A stretch of DNA of 64,000 bases from Alviniconcha marisindica (GCA_018857735.1 JABMCL010002049.1:1407501-1471500), one strand, 5' to 3'; positions 48,201 through 58,185 are shown, numbered from the stretch's first letter. Notes: generated by a model from the letters alone, not told the origin. Program-made: numbers and translations.

Positions 48201-51200
48201 TGTGGCAGAAGTGTAGGTGTGCATTGTGTTGTGAGCCAACCTTTATATGCTCTTTATTGGTGAAGAGCAAACCACTGTGGCTGTGCCCGGAGGAACCCAA
48301 AGCAAAGCATGAAAGCATCTGACTTCACTCTGAAGAGTTTGGTGTAAAGGATGGCTTCAATCTGAAGAGTTTGCTTTGGTGTAAAGGATGGCTTCAATCT
48401 GAAGAGTTTGCTTTGGTGTAAAGGATGGCTTCAATCTGAAGAGTTTGCTTTGGTGTAAAGGATGGCTTCAGTTTGAAGAGTCTGACTTCTGTTTGAGGAA
48501 TGACCTCTTTTTAAGACTAACTCCTGTTTGGAGACCGACTTCAGTTTGAAGACGTTGACTTTAGTTTGGAGATTGACTTCAGCTTGAAGACACCGACTTC
48601 AGTTTGGAGACTGAGCAGTTTGAAGAATCCGACTTCAGTTTGGAGATTGACCAACTTAAAGACTCCGATTTCAGTTTGGAGACTGATCAGTTTAGACTCC
48701 AACTTGAGTTTGGAGACTGACTTCAGTTTCAGACTTCAATTTGAAAGAGTCTGACCTCAGTTGAAGAGTGTTATGGTTGGACAGTTTGACTTTAGTTTGA
48801 AGAGTCTGACTTCACTTTGGAGAGTCTGACTTCACTTTGAAGACTCAGGCTTAAGTTTGAAGAGTCCAACTTAGCCTGAAGATGCTGGCTCCAGTCTATG
48901 TTTATCGTCCCATGGCAAGAATGTGTGGGTATGTCTGCAGGCCGTACGATGTCAAGAACCCCTACCTTGCCCCGCTGACTGTGAATCGGGAGCTGCACAA
49001 GGGAGGGGATCGCTCCTGTATGCATATTGAGCTTGACATCTCTGGATCGAAAATCAGGTGAGGGTTTATTTTAGCTTCAGCGTTGGAGTGAGAGAACATG
49101 ACAGGTACATGATTTACTGATCCTTTCTGTTTTCTCTCGGTCATCGTGTTTGATAAAAAAAAATAATTTTATTTTTAAAAGTTGACTTGTGAAGAGGATT
49201 TCTTTTTTTTACCTGATGTGACCTTTACTGAGCTGCAAGCCCTGCCTACAAGAGTCACTGTACTGCAGCTCCCTTCCATGGCCTCGTTCATGAGCAGGAG
49301 AGCAGGACACTTCCAGCGCAAGGACGGTATGCCAGGTGCTCATGGAGGGTTCTGTGCTGAGCTGTAAGCACGGTTAGCTGCCTCCCATGGTTACTGTCCC
49401 ACAAGCTACCTTTTATATTTTTTGTTACGGTTTAGGCTTTTTTGTATGGCTCTTGTTGAGCAGCTAGGAGATGATGGTGGGTGGCACTGGTATTTGCCAT
49501 TATGCATTTATATAACATTTTTAAAATTTTATATTGTGTCTGTCGGTTCCTTTTTTATATTTTTCTTTAACCTGGTATCGATAAATTAGACGGAATGGTC
49601 GACAATACCAGCATGTCCTAGCCTTATGTGCTCTTTTAACAGGGGTAATATTGAAGGGACTACCTCTTCAAAAATGTATGTCTGATGTTTGTGTATGTAT
49701 GTTTTATGTTTGTGAAGTGATTGGTTTTGTAGATTGACTTGACAGAGGGTTGATATATATGTGAGAAGAGTTTAGAAATGTGTATTTGCTTATGACCGGA
49801 GTTTGACTGTCCTGAGGTGACCCTGTGTGGTTGACAGGACATTAAAATCCAGTTACTGCTACTGTTTTCTACCTGTCGTGGGTGATGGGGTGAGTGTATT
49901 TCTGCAGCCCTGACAAGTCTTTTTTTGGGGGCTGACTCAGGTACGAAGCTGGTGACCATGTGGGTGTCTACCCCATCAATGACCTTAACACCGTGGAGAA
50001 GATTGGCAAGCGACTTGAGGTGGATCTGGACACTGTCTTCAGCTTGAACAACGTGGATGGTCAGTTTAATATGGCTTCTCTCTATCTCTATTTGTCTCTG
50101 TTTTTGTCTCTCGCTCTCGCCAACAGGGGCCATGGCCTAATTGAATAAAACAGTTTGTTTGTTTGTTCATTCTCTCTCTCTCTCTTTCTCTCTCTCTGTG
50201 TCTCTCTCTCTTGTTTCAGGGGCTTGATTATTTCAGTAATCAGTGGTACGTCCTGGCGAGGCAAATGACAAATCTGGTCAAATTGAATTTTAGATGGACA
50301 GTCCATTGATTGATCAATGTTGGCTGCTTGAAACGTGTGAAAATCTTTGGTTGTCATTCAGATATGGTGTTTAAGGTCTTTCTGACTTGTTTTTGTTTTG
50401 TATCACATGTGCATCAGAAAGGCAGACTTCCATGTGCTTCACATCACTGACAATACAAACTCTGATGATTGCGTTTGATTTACCCTTACAGAGGAGGCAA
50501 GCAAGAGGCATCCTTTTCCTTGCCCGTGTTCATATCGCACAGCGCTGTCGCACTATGTGGACATTCAGACTCCACCACGCACACATGTTTTGAGAGAGCT
50601 TGCAGAGTATGCCAGCAACCCTGAAGAGAAAGAGTTTCTGATCAAGATTTCACAGGCTACGGAGGAAGGAAAGGTCAGAACTTACGGTGTAAATTGTTTG
50701 TCCCGTTGGTAGTGATAGGGAGTTAGTTGCTGTCATTTCTGTTATCGTGTGGGTGTACCTTTTCCCTCAGTTTGACCCCTCTGCTCTGTAATATACCTTA
50801 TATATCTGTGCATAAAATTTAGCATGGGTGCTTTTGTGAAGAAAATGAAAACGATATTTTGAACCTAAAACGGATGGAGACAGAAATCCCATGTGATCCG
50901 ATGTGCAAAGTGACCAGCAGTAGCTTCCTGGCAGTTAGTGGACCCTACGACCACAGAAATGGAATTTTGGAATGAACTTTCAGGCCTAGTCATGCTGTTG
51001 GCATATAGCAGTATTTACTCATGGTGGAAGACTGCAAAACCAAGCAGAAAATGCATGTGGATACTGAATCTCTTACTACCAACCATTCAACCCTTTCTTA
51101 TTAGGAGGACATGGGATCTCTTGTAGGCAATATCAGCGATGCTGACACAGGTGAGTTGGTGCAGTCCTTGGTGCTGAAGAAACAAACAGAAAAGCTTGAC

Positions 51201-54200
51201 CTTTGTTTAACCGGACTACTCATGCTCCAAACGACAGAGCTCATCCCTGATTGTCCCCCAAAAGTAGTGTGTGTGTGTGTGTTCACTTGTTTGACAGTGA
51301 TTGCATTGTGCACAGGCCAAGTACCTGGACTGGGTGCTGAAGGATCACCGCAACATCCTGGCCATCTTGGAGGACCTGCCCTCCCTCAAGCCTCCCCTGG
51401 ATCATGTGCTGGAGCTGTTGCCACGGTTACAGGCCCGGCTCTACTCCATCTCGTCTTCATCAAAGGTGGGTTGTGCTGCAGCCTGGCATGGTGTGTTGAA
51501 TGAAGGAATGGGGCTTAATGTCCTCCGGTGTTAGGCTGACATGTTAGGGACACCAGTGGTCTGTTTATGTCTCTGTTTTATTTGTGTCCAACAAAAACTT
51601 TGGTCTGTCCATGTCTCGGTCTGTTTGATTTGTGTACCATAGAAACTTTGGTCTGTCCATGCCTTGGTCTGTTTTATTTGTGTACAATAGAAACTTTGGT
51701 CTGTCCATATCTTGGTCTGTTTTATTTGTGTACAGTAGAAACTTTGGTCTGTCCATATCTCGGTCTGTTTTATTTGAGTACAACAGAAACTTTGGTCTGT
51801 CCATGTCTTGGTCTGTTTTATTTGTGGACAATAGAAACTTTGGTCTGTCCATATCTCGATCTGTTTTATTTGTGTACAACAGAAACTTTGGTCTGTCCAT
51901 ATCTCGGTCTGTTTTATTTGTGTACAACAGAAACTTTGGTCTGTCCATGTCTCAGTCTGTTTTATTTGTGTACAATAGAAACTTTGGTCTGTCCATATCT
52001 CAATCTTTTTATTTGTGTACAACAGAAACTTTGGTCTGTCCATATCTCGGTCTGTTTTATTTGTGTACAGTAGAAACTTTAGTCTGTCCATGTCTCGGTC
52101 TGTTTTATTTGTTACAATAGAAACTTTGGTCTGTCCATATTTTGGTCTGTTTTATTTGTGTACAGTAGAAACTTTGGTCTGTCCATGTCTCAGTCTGTTT
52201 TATTTGTGGACAATAGAAACTGTTTTCCTGTGCCTCCTGTTTTGCAAGATTTTTTGTTTAAAAAAAATGTTCATCAGCACACAGTGCTGGTTGAGTACAC
52301 CACTTGCACACCACCCCTGGTTGTTTCTTCCATGTGTGCATGTGCATTCAGGTTCATCCAGATGTGATCTGCATCACTACAGTGCTGGTGCAGTGCACCA
52401 CATGCACAGGGTGACTCGTCATGGATGTGCGCATTCAAGTTCAGCCTGACATGATTTGCATGACAGCAGTGCTGGTGGAATACACCACGCGCACAGAGCA
52501 GTTCACCAAAGGGCGTGTTTCTTTCTCGTGCGCGTTATGGTTCAGTCTCAGCTGGACTGCATTACAGCGGTGCTGGTCGAGTACACCCAGTGCACAGGGT
52601 GGCTCACAAAGGGCGTAGCCAGCTCTGATCGTTTCTTTCTTGTGTGCGTTCAGGTGCAGCCAGATGTGATCTGCATCACAGCGGTGCTGGTGGAGTACAC
52701 CACTCGCACGGGGCGGCTCACCAAAGGTGTGGCCACTTCGTGGCTGAAGGAAAAGCAGCCGGACAACGGGCACAGGCCCCGCGTGCCCATCTACGTGCGC
52801 AAGTCGCAGTTCCGCCTCCCCTTCAAGCCCAGCACGCCCATCATCATGATCGGCCCCGGCACCGGTCTTGCTCCCTTCCGTGGCTTCATCCAGGAACGGG
52901 ACCTCCAGCACCAGGAAGGTAGGCTGGGTGCTTTAGACTGATAGAGGGCCCTGCTCTAGCACAGGAAGGCTAGGCTGAAGGTGCTCTTAGACTGATAGAG
53001 GGCCCTGCTCTGAGCTCTAAGCTCCCTGATTCCCTTAGTTATAGGCTGGGTGCTTGTAGAGTGTCCTGCGCTTAGCTCTAAGCTCTGATTCCCTTAGTTA
53101 CTGTCCCACAAGCTCCCTTCCATGGCTTCATCCCCAGCACACCCATCATCATGATCGGCCCCGGCACCGGCCTTGCTCCCTTCCGTGGCTTCATCCAGGA
53201 GTGGGACCTCCAGCACCAGGAAGGTAGGCTGGGTGCTCATAGACTGATAGAGTGTACTGCGCTTAGCTCTAAGCTCTGATTCCTTAGTTACTGTCCCACA
53301 AGCTCCCTTCTGCAGCTTCTTCCAGGAGTGGGACTTCTGGCCCAAGGGAGGTAGGCTAGGTGCCTGTAGACTGTTCTGTGCTGAGCTCTAAGCTCTGATT
53401 CCCTTAGTTACTGTCCTGCAAGCTCCCTTCCATGGCTTCAGCCAGGAGCAGGACTTATGGCACAAGGGAGGTAGGCTGGGTGTTCATGGAGGGATCTGTG
53501 CAGAGCTCTCAGCCCCACATCCCATAGCTGCTGTCTCATAAGCTCCCTTCCACAGTTTTGACCAAGAGCACGATTTCCAGCGCAAGAAAGGTAGGCTGAG
53601 TGTTCGTAGAGGATTCTACACTGAGCTCTAAGCCCCATTTCCTAGTAGCTACTACTGTCCCACAGGCTTGTAATTTGATCACCGTCTTCTTGCACTGGGT
53701 TAGCTGTGGATGCATAACGATGTGTCTGAGTCCAGCATTCAGGTGAACGCAAAACATTTTGAATGCATCGGATATCTTCCATCATCAGTGAATCGGCTCC
53801 GTGACTTATTTTGAAGGTTTTGTTTTGGAACGTGCCAGGTCTTTTTCTCTCTGTCGCTGCGCTTTTTGCTTGTGGTTCTGATGTTCAGAGAGGGGCAGTC
53901 ACTCTTTGGACCTTTTTTGTGTGGGAGGTTGTTTGTGGCATTCTGATTGGCTGAGGCTGCTGGGTGATTGGCAGGCCAGAGCCCTCTGTTGACGAGGCTG
54001 GGATGAGTGTGAGTTGTGGGTATGAGCATTTGAAACGTCCAGGAGCCAGGAGTGTGTGCATGAAGATGTACAAGGGGTAGTGGAATGGATTCAGGGGGGT
54101 GGGAATTGAAAATTTGTTAGTGCCAGAATGTGGAGTCCATTTGGCTGTGGTGAATGTACCATGTGCTTATGGTCTGGATGGTTGTAGTGAATGTTTTGGT

Positions 54201-55848
54201 GGTTTGCAAGGTGTTAGGAGCTGTGACAAATTGGATTTTGCGAAGCAGAATTGCCAGGGTCTTTTTGTGTCTTCTAAGTTCTATACAGAGTGAAACTCCT
54301 CTTTAAAATACCCTTCTCTCTTATACAGAGTAGAACCTCTCTTCCTCAGGCTGAAAAAAAGCACACCTACCTCAGGCTAAAAAGAATATTTAAAAATCAC
54401 TGAGGGGGGGGGGGGGGGAAGCGAGGATTAAAGACAACAATAGAAATCATATAAAACATAAATAAAACTTGGAGGGACAGCGAAGAGCGGTTTGGGATGA
54501 TCTTCACTTTCATGTGATATTTCACTCAACAAAATACATCACTCACAGCAGACAGACTCTTTCATCCCTGAAAACCGCTACAGCGGTTGAGAGAATCTTT
54601 CCCTTCATTCCTGAGAACCGCTAGAGAGGGGCAGGCATAAACACTCCCTTCCTTCCGGCTGGCCGCTGCAGCGGTTCTGCCTTTGAAAACTGTGCCTATC
54701 TATCACATGGTCAGCACCTCAGTTCCCCCTGGCCAGTGTAACGGGACCTGAGGAATGTTTTGATAAGCCGCACAATGCTTTGATTAGCCGTGCCTGGCCA
54801 CTGCCAGAGTGTGGGAAAGTGTCCAGTGCACAAAATTTGTCCATTTCTAGGGATGGGGTTAGGTTATTCTGTACAGTTGGAAAGATGGCGGCGGATGAGT
54901 ACATGTTTATGACAATCTGGGCGAAAATGATTTTGATCTGTTTGAACTGACAGAAGAGGAGAGAGCAGAGCTTGCAAATGCATTTAAAGATGATAGTGAG
55001 AGTGGTGATGAATTGGATGATGAAAACCTGCCATTGTTTTTTACTCAGCCACATTTTGAGTGGACAGGTGGGGACACTGCTGTGACACGAGACATACCTC
55101 TGATGTCCAGTGCAGATGTGTACATAGACATAGTAAATATAGTTGTACAGAGTTACGGTGCAAACATTGTGTATATATATGATAGAGACGGCGCATGGAT
55201 TACACTAAAATGAAACAATCATACTGTGAACTCATACTTCCTACTCTTGTGCAAACCGTCACCTTTTCATCACCATTTCAAGGACACAGACAATGTGACA
55301 AACGGAATTTCGGGAGTCAGTTTCTATGTGGATGTTATCTGGAACATCAGACTGTAAGTAGGGAGCATGTTCCATTTCTCTTGGCATGTTCTGTGGGCCT
55401 GCAAAACATTGGTTTCGTCTGTTTGTCTTAAAAAAGGTATGTGTCACCTTTATTTGCACCTGTGTGTCACCCTCCTGGTGACAGTGACTCTGAAAGTGTG
55501 ACCATTGCCTTCTGACTTCATTTACCTACACAGCGATATATAGGTTGCCATGGTTTTACTAAGAGCTTGCAGACACAGATGACTCAAACCCACATACCCT
55601 CTTTCATACATTTTTTCCTTATGAAAACCCAGGAATGAAAGGACTGTTATGTACATAGGAACATAGGAATAAGGGGAAGTAATGCCAAATACGAAACAGG
55701 GATGAAAGAGTTAACACCCACACCCATGCATGGAGGCACATGTGCACACACACACACACAAACCACACGCAACACACACACACACACACACATTGATACA
55801 TGTGCATACCCAAACACACACACACTACACACCCACACATGCATGCAT

Positions 55849-55883
<35 letters not shown>

Positions 55884-56964
55884 TGCACACCTGCACACAC
55901 ACAGCCACTCAGTGTGTCTTGCTGCAACTGGGCCGCTTTGCTTTGCAGGCAAGCCGATGGGTGACACCATCCTGTACTTTGGTTGTCGGCGGAAGGCAGA
56001 GGACTTCATCTATGAGGACGAGCTGGCGGAGTTCACCAAGCGCGGCTCCCTCACCAAGCTATACACAGCCTTCTCCAGGGACCAGAAGAAGAAGGTCTAT
56101 GTGCAGCACCTCCTGGAGAACAACAAAGACGAGACCTGGAACGTTCTGGAGAACAACGGCCACTTCTACATCTGTGGGTAAGTGAGGGAACCAGGGACGC
56201 TCCCGGGTTGGGGATGTTGAGTTGATGGAGGTGGTGGTCCAGCCTTAGAAGCATTACAGCAGTATCCACATTTTGCCCTGTCAGTTAACTCTGCATGTGT
56301 GTGTGTGTGCTACGTGTGTGTATGCTGCATACATGTGTGTGTTCATGTGTAAATATAGATGGCATGTGTTTCATGTATGATCTGTTTTGACAAAACCTGT
56401 GTCATAAATTCACTCTGTATTCTGTCTGCGTCCATTTGAGGACTTTGAACTGAGGCGGCAAAATATGCACATTGCTAACATCTCAAGATTCACCGTGGTA
56501 TCACCTACATGGTTGACTGTGTATTAAAACAAATGGTCTGCCAGGGGTGGGGGGGGGGGGAATGTGTATTCTTACCTACAAGTCTATGCTTTTGAAAGAG
56601 AGAATGGAGACTGGTCTGGGCTCTCTGTCAGAGGGGACCATAATCGCTGAGTTGGCGGTACCCCACCGCAAGATAAAAGAAAATATGAATTAGGATGGTG
56701 ATAATATCAGCAATGATAAATAATGGACATTTCTGTGATGCCTTAGCTATCACATGTATGCAAACAGACTGTGAAAGTTTTTGAGTTTTATGGATGGAGT
56801 GTGTGGATGTGTGATGCAGTGATGCTCGCAACATGGCCCGTGACGTGCTGTCCACGCTGGAGCGCATCATCATGGAGAAAGGCAACATGGATAAATCCGA
56901 GGCGGAAAAGTACATCAAGAAACTGCAAAACAAGGGACGATACTCTGCCGATGTCTGGAGCTGA
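40410..56964 (+). CDS. POR: NADPH-cytochrome P450 reductase, 14 coding exons
   Basis: This diflavin enzyme passes electrons from NADPH through FAD and FMN to microsomal P450s and other haem acceptors; it is anchored in the ER with its catalytic part in the cytosol. Joining 14 exons gives 2001 nt, 666 residues, against about 680 in vertebrates. A hydrophobic anchor lies at residues 14-32. The FMN domain has GSQTGTAEE (76-84), [11 protein letters not shown] (129-139) and [16 protein letters not shown] (163-178). The FAD/NADPH half has RLYS (445-448), GVATSWL (479-485), GPGTGLAPF (521-529), YFGCRR (552-557), CGDARNMA (618-625) and the terminal DVWS with its FAD-stacking Trp. The catalytic Ser, Cys and Asp positions of the family are present. 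Every junction is GT-AG and in phase. The ATG at 40410 was chosen because it precedes the anchor directly; an upstream exon could still add residues. No break is seen. Confidence 0.97.
41200..43251 (+). repeat. About 37-unit array carrying the POR exon 2 acceptor
   Basis: Units of 52-62 bp contain TCTACTCTGCAGGCCCATG, TTGGGGACATAGTGTAGTTA and ATGGATCTTGTGTGT. The real exon 2 begins CTCTGCAG|GCCCATGCTGG at 43252 as the last unit, so nearly every unit carries the same 3' splice site and first exon bases. The first five or so units use a longer variant with AGTCTGATAGTGTAATTATC. Confidence 0.95.
43252..43309 (+). CDS. POR: POR exon 2: linker between anchor and FMN domain
   Basis: This 58-nt exon encodes [19 protein letters not shown], matching the family's hinge (vertebrate SSVRESSFVEKMKK region). 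The acceptor is CTCTACTCTGCAG and the donor CAC|GTAAGT. The acceptor and first dozen exon bases are also the core of the long tandem array that fills the end of intron 1, so the true acceptor is the last of about 38 near-identical ones. Confidence 0.88.
43780..44030 (+). repeat. About 55-bp repeats upstream of POR exon 3
   Basis: Three to four units contain TTGGCTGATTTCAGTCACTG and TGTTTTGTTACACAGTCGCT. The first begins GACAGAGAATCACAACG, resembling the exon 3 start ACAG|AATCGCAACG. Confidence 0.75.
44038..44166 (+). CDS. POR: POR exon 3: FMN-binding P-loop
   Basis: It encodes 43 residues starting [19 protein letters not shown], the flavodoxin-like phosphate-binding loop for FMN, and ends in DPEECEM. 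The acceptor is GATTACAG and the donor ATG|GTAAGA; both ends are phase 0. Confidence 0.96.
44189..44360 (+). repeat. Direct duplication in POR intron 3
   Basis: A block containing TACTTGTAGTGGGGCCCCTT and TAAGTGCTTCCTTGTCCC occurs twice in tandem, almost unchanged. Confidence 0.85.
45443..45592 (+). CDS. POR: POR exon 4: FMN domain
   Basis: It encodes 50 residues including [13 protein letters not shown], the second FMN loop, and EFYEWLQ. The acceptor is CTTCCACAG and the donor GCA|GTGAGT. A degenerate copy of its last ~80 bases, including the donor, sits just downstream in the intron. Confidence 0.96.
45654..45750 (+). repeat. Degenerate copy of the end of POR exon 4
   Basis: GAAACTCCACCAGTAACTCT and then GAGTGGCTGCAAGTGGAGG, GTTGAACTGTGCAGTGGG parallels the last ~80 bases of exon 4 together with its donor GCA|GTGAGT. 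It lies about 60 bp downstream of the exon and has lost the reading frame. Confidence 0.7.
45961..46085 (+). CDS. POR: POR exon 5: FMN domain
   Basis: It encodes [18 protein letters not shown] and then the helix [17 protein letters not shown], matching the third FMN-contacting segment of the family. The acceptor is ATGAGCAG and the donor AA|GTGAGT; it ends inside an Asn codon completed by exon 6. Confidence 0.95.
46687..46776 (+). CDS. POR: POR exon 6: end of FMN domain
   Basis: It encodes [20 protein letters not shown], a highly conserved segment of the reductase, and then GVQATGEDI. The acceptor is GATTTTCCAG and the donor AA|GTGAGC. Confidence 0.95.
46985..47673 (+). repeat. Degenerate ~28-bp repeats upstream of POR exon 7
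   Basis: About 20 diverged units resemble TGATTGTTACAGTGTGTAGT then GTTTTCAT. A unit near 47550 ends TGTTGTGTTGCAGCACTGG, a near copy of the exon 7 acceptor TGTTGTGTTGCAG|CACTCGG. Confidence 0.8.
47674..47772 (+). CDS. POR: POR exon 7: linker to FAD domain
   Basis: It encodes [20 protein letters not shown] and then [12 protein letters not shown], the first strand of the FAD-binding part. The acceptor is TGTGTTGCAG and the donor CC|GTCAGT. The acceptor sits at the end of a degenerate ~28-bp repeat array that holds at least one near copy of it. Confidence 0.9.
48318..48880 (+). repeat. Two simple repeat families in POR intron 7
   Basis: First come four units with GATGGCTTCAATCTGAAGAG and TTTGCTTTGGTGTAAAG. 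They are followed by a looser array of GACTTCAGTTTGAAG-like units that decays towards 48880. Confidence 0.85.
48941..49057 (+). CDS. POR: POR exon 8: FAD domain start
   Basis: It encodes [20 protein letters not shown] and then a segment ending [14 protein letters not shown], typical of the reductase FAD/connecting domain. The acceptor is TATGTCTGCAG and the donor AG|GTGAGG. Confidence 0.95.
49244..49420 (+). repeat. Copy of the exon-12-end repeat, in POR intron 8
   Basis: GCTCCCTTCCATGGCCTCGT, then CAGCGCAAGGACGGTATGCC and GGTGCTCATGGAGGGTTCTG closely resemble the degenerate exon 12 copies at 53415-53490 and 53545-53620, although this site is about 4 kb upstream in another intron. Confidence 0.75.
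49430..49865 (+). repeat. Dispersed repeat D, about 430 bp
   Basis: It shares an ordered series of blocks with 62450-62850: TTTTTTGTATGGCT, the GCATGYCCTAGCC block, AATTGAAGGGACT-like sequence, TTTGCTTATGAC and the end GTCCTGAGGTGAC then ACAGGACATTAAAATCCA. It is probably the 3' part of a retroelement; the class is not certain. Confidence 0.7.
49941..50059 (+). CDS. POR: POR exon 9: connecting domain
   Basis: It encodes [20 protein letters not shown] and ends SLNNVD, matching the family block YESGDHVAVYPAND. The acceptor is GCTGACTCAG and the donor G|GTCAGT. Confidence 0.95.
50492..50673 (+). CDS. POR: POR exon 10: connecting domain
   Basis: It encodes 61 residues, among them [20 protein letters not shown] and [15 protein letters not shown], the helical connecting domain that orients the FMN and FAD modules. 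The acceptor is TACCCTTACAG and the donor AAG|GTCAGA. Confidence 0.95.
51316..51465 (+). CDS. POR: POR exon 11: FAD-binding RxYS motif
   Basis: It encodes [20 protein letters not shown] and then [20 protein letters not shown] is the FAD-pyrophosphate motif and the adjacent Ser run includes the family's catalytic serine. The acceptor is TGCACAG and the donor AAG|GTGGGT. Confidence 0.96.
51511..51556 (-). mobile_element. Fragment of SINE-like repeat B in POR intron 11
   Basis: About 45 bp match the tail part of the family (GGGGCTTAATGTCCTCCGGT, then TGACATGTTAGGGACA). The rest is replaced by the minisatellite that starts here. Confidence 0.6.
51553..52230 (+). repeat. Minisatellite of about 14 units in POR intron 11
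   Basis: Units of about 48-51 bp contain AACTTTGGTCTGTCCATATC, TCGGTCTGTTTTATTTGTGT and ACAATAG. It is open in several frames on both strands only because the units share length and lack stops. Confidence 0.95.
52268..52652 (+). repeat. Degenerate copies of the 5' half of POR exon 12
   Basis: Four copies precede the real exon, beginning near 52278, 52351, 52438 and 52550. The second has an intact TTCAG acceptor and reads [17 protein letters not shown], then a stop. The third reads [20 protein letters not shown] and stays open, but its CAG has become CAAG. The fourth reads [15 protein letters not shown] and has lost its acceptor. Confidence 0.9.
52654..52918 (+). CDS. POR: POR exon 12: FAD and NADPH motifs
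   Basis: This 265-nt exon runs from [17 protein letters not shown] through GVATSWL (FAD) to [16 protein letters not shown] (NADP-binding loop). The acceptor is GTGTGCGTTCAG and the donor G|GTAGGC. Its 5' half is repeated in degenerate form upstream and its 3' half downstream. This copy was chosen because it alone is open throughout and joins in phase to both neighbours. Confidence 0.95.
53095..53640 (+). repeat. Degenerate copies of the 3' half of POR exon 12
   Basis: The closest copy (53128-53224) repeats [18 protein letters not shown] almost exactly, plus the donor GGAAG|GTAGGCTGGG. More decayed copies of the exon end and donor lie near 53320, 53435 and 53555, alternating with AGCTCTAAGCTCTGATTCCC and TTACTGTCCCACAAGCTCCC spacers. 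Confidence 0.9.
54557..55714 (+). mobile_element. Decayed piggyBac-like DNA transposon in POR intron 12
   Basis: The ends CTCTTTCATCCCTG (54557) and CAGGGATGAAAGAG (to 55710) are inverted repeats, and TTAA follows the right end, as expected for piggyBac target sites; the left TTAA is not preserved. Inside, near 54940-55070, the plus strand reads [16 protein letters not shown] and then [20 protein letters not shown], like the acidic N-terminus of a transposase. The catalytic domain is absent, so this is a deletion derivative. Confidence 0.6.
55949..56177 (+). CDS. POR: POR exon 13: NADPH-binding domain
   Basis: It encodes [20 protein letters not shown], then [16 protein letters not shown] (residues that contact the 2'-phosphate of NADPH in this family) and ends at the catalytic cysteine in HFYIC. 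The acceptor is CTTTGCTTTGCAG and the donor GG|GTAAGT. Confidence 0.96.
56820..56964 (+). CDS. POR: POR exon 14: C-terminus and stop
   Basis: It encodes [20 protein letters not shown] and then [18 protein letters not shown], ending in TGA at 56962-56964. The penultimate Trp stacks on FAD in the family. The acceptor is GTGTGATGCAG. It is followed by a long T-rich 3' UTR. Confidence 0.96.
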
Positions 56965-58185
56965 GACTGGATCTACCTCTCACCTCCCCATGCCATCTTG
57001 GTCCTGTGTCTTTCTATTTTTTGGGGGGTGGGGGTGGGAATGGGATTTTTTTTTTCATTTTTTTTTTTTCATTTTCATTTTTCTGGTCGTTCAACTGTGG
57101 CTGCTGTTCACTGTGAAGCGTTGTGGACATCTGGATTGTTTTGTTGATTATTGGCTGTGTTTATTTGTGTGGGCAGTTAACTGTTGTTGTTCACCCTGAT
57201 ATAACCGTACTGGTTGACTGGGCGTGAAACACCAGGTTATTTACTTACTTACTGTTGTTGTTTGTAATGTTTGTCAAGAGCCCCCCTCTCCACGGGGTTT
57301 CTGTTTACTAAACAAGCAGAGGAAATTCAGAAGAAAAAAGATTGAAAAAGATTAGTAATAATAATAATGATTAATAATTAAAGTATTTGTAAAGATTGAA
57401 AAAGATTAGTAATAATAATAATGATTAATAATTAAAGTATTTGTAAAGTGCAAAATCTTGTCCATAGAGACTATTCTAAGCGCACACCACACACACACAC
57501 ACACACACAGGCACCTGCACACAGAAGCATTCTGACTATACAGAGCAAAAAATGCACACAGCTTAAAGCGGGCAGCAAACAGAGACTTGGCAGCAGAAAC
57601 AAAAGAAATTTAGGAGTTTGGTCCATGGGCTGAGAGGAATAGTGTGGTTTTGAATTGAATTTTGAACTGGGATTTGTTTTTTTCAGCATAGTGTATACAG
57701 AGTATGGGAGTTTATTCTTGCACAGAGTTCTCTTCCCATGGGCTTGGAACAAATCCAAGCTAACTATTTTTGATGTGATTCTGTGGATCTGTCGATGATA
57801 AAGTTTCCTGTAGAATTATTTTATACTATATTCAGATCAGTTTGATAAAAATTTATCGTAAAATTATTTTACACTTTATTTGGATCAGGTTTTTTTACAC
57901 TTTATTTGTATAATTGTTTTTCATACACGTTTAGTGATTGATGGAATAATTTGCTTTACAATGCGAGTTGCAGATATATACTGTTACTAGAATATTTTTT
58001 GAATGAGAATGAATATGTTTCAGGTAACCTTTACTTGACCTAGATATTGTGATTGTCACTGCCTTTTCAGCCCCTTTTTTTTTTTTTTTTTTTTTGCTGA
58101 TGAATGGTTTTAACAGTTAAAACTAATTTTTAAAAAATGAAACAATAACAGCAGCAACAACAACAAAAAACACTTGGGCTCATAG
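56965..58185 (+). other. Probable POR 3' UTR
   Basis: This T-rich sequence follows the POR stop and has no convincing ORF. It contains a copy of a short dispersed motif (GGTTGACTGGGCGT, 57183-57250), a 54-bp direct duplication of AT-rich sequence (about 57340-57447), a short (CA)n run near 57490 and a T run near 58078. Confidence 0.45.

Noticed and set aside
51531..52120. Long ORFs on both strands with a repeating ~16-residue unit
   Set aside because: They are translations of the intron 11 minisatellite inside the POR gene.
52351..52652. Alternative POR exon 12 copies as real exons
   Set aside because: None combines an intact acceptor, an open frame and a donor; they are better described as degenerate duplicates.
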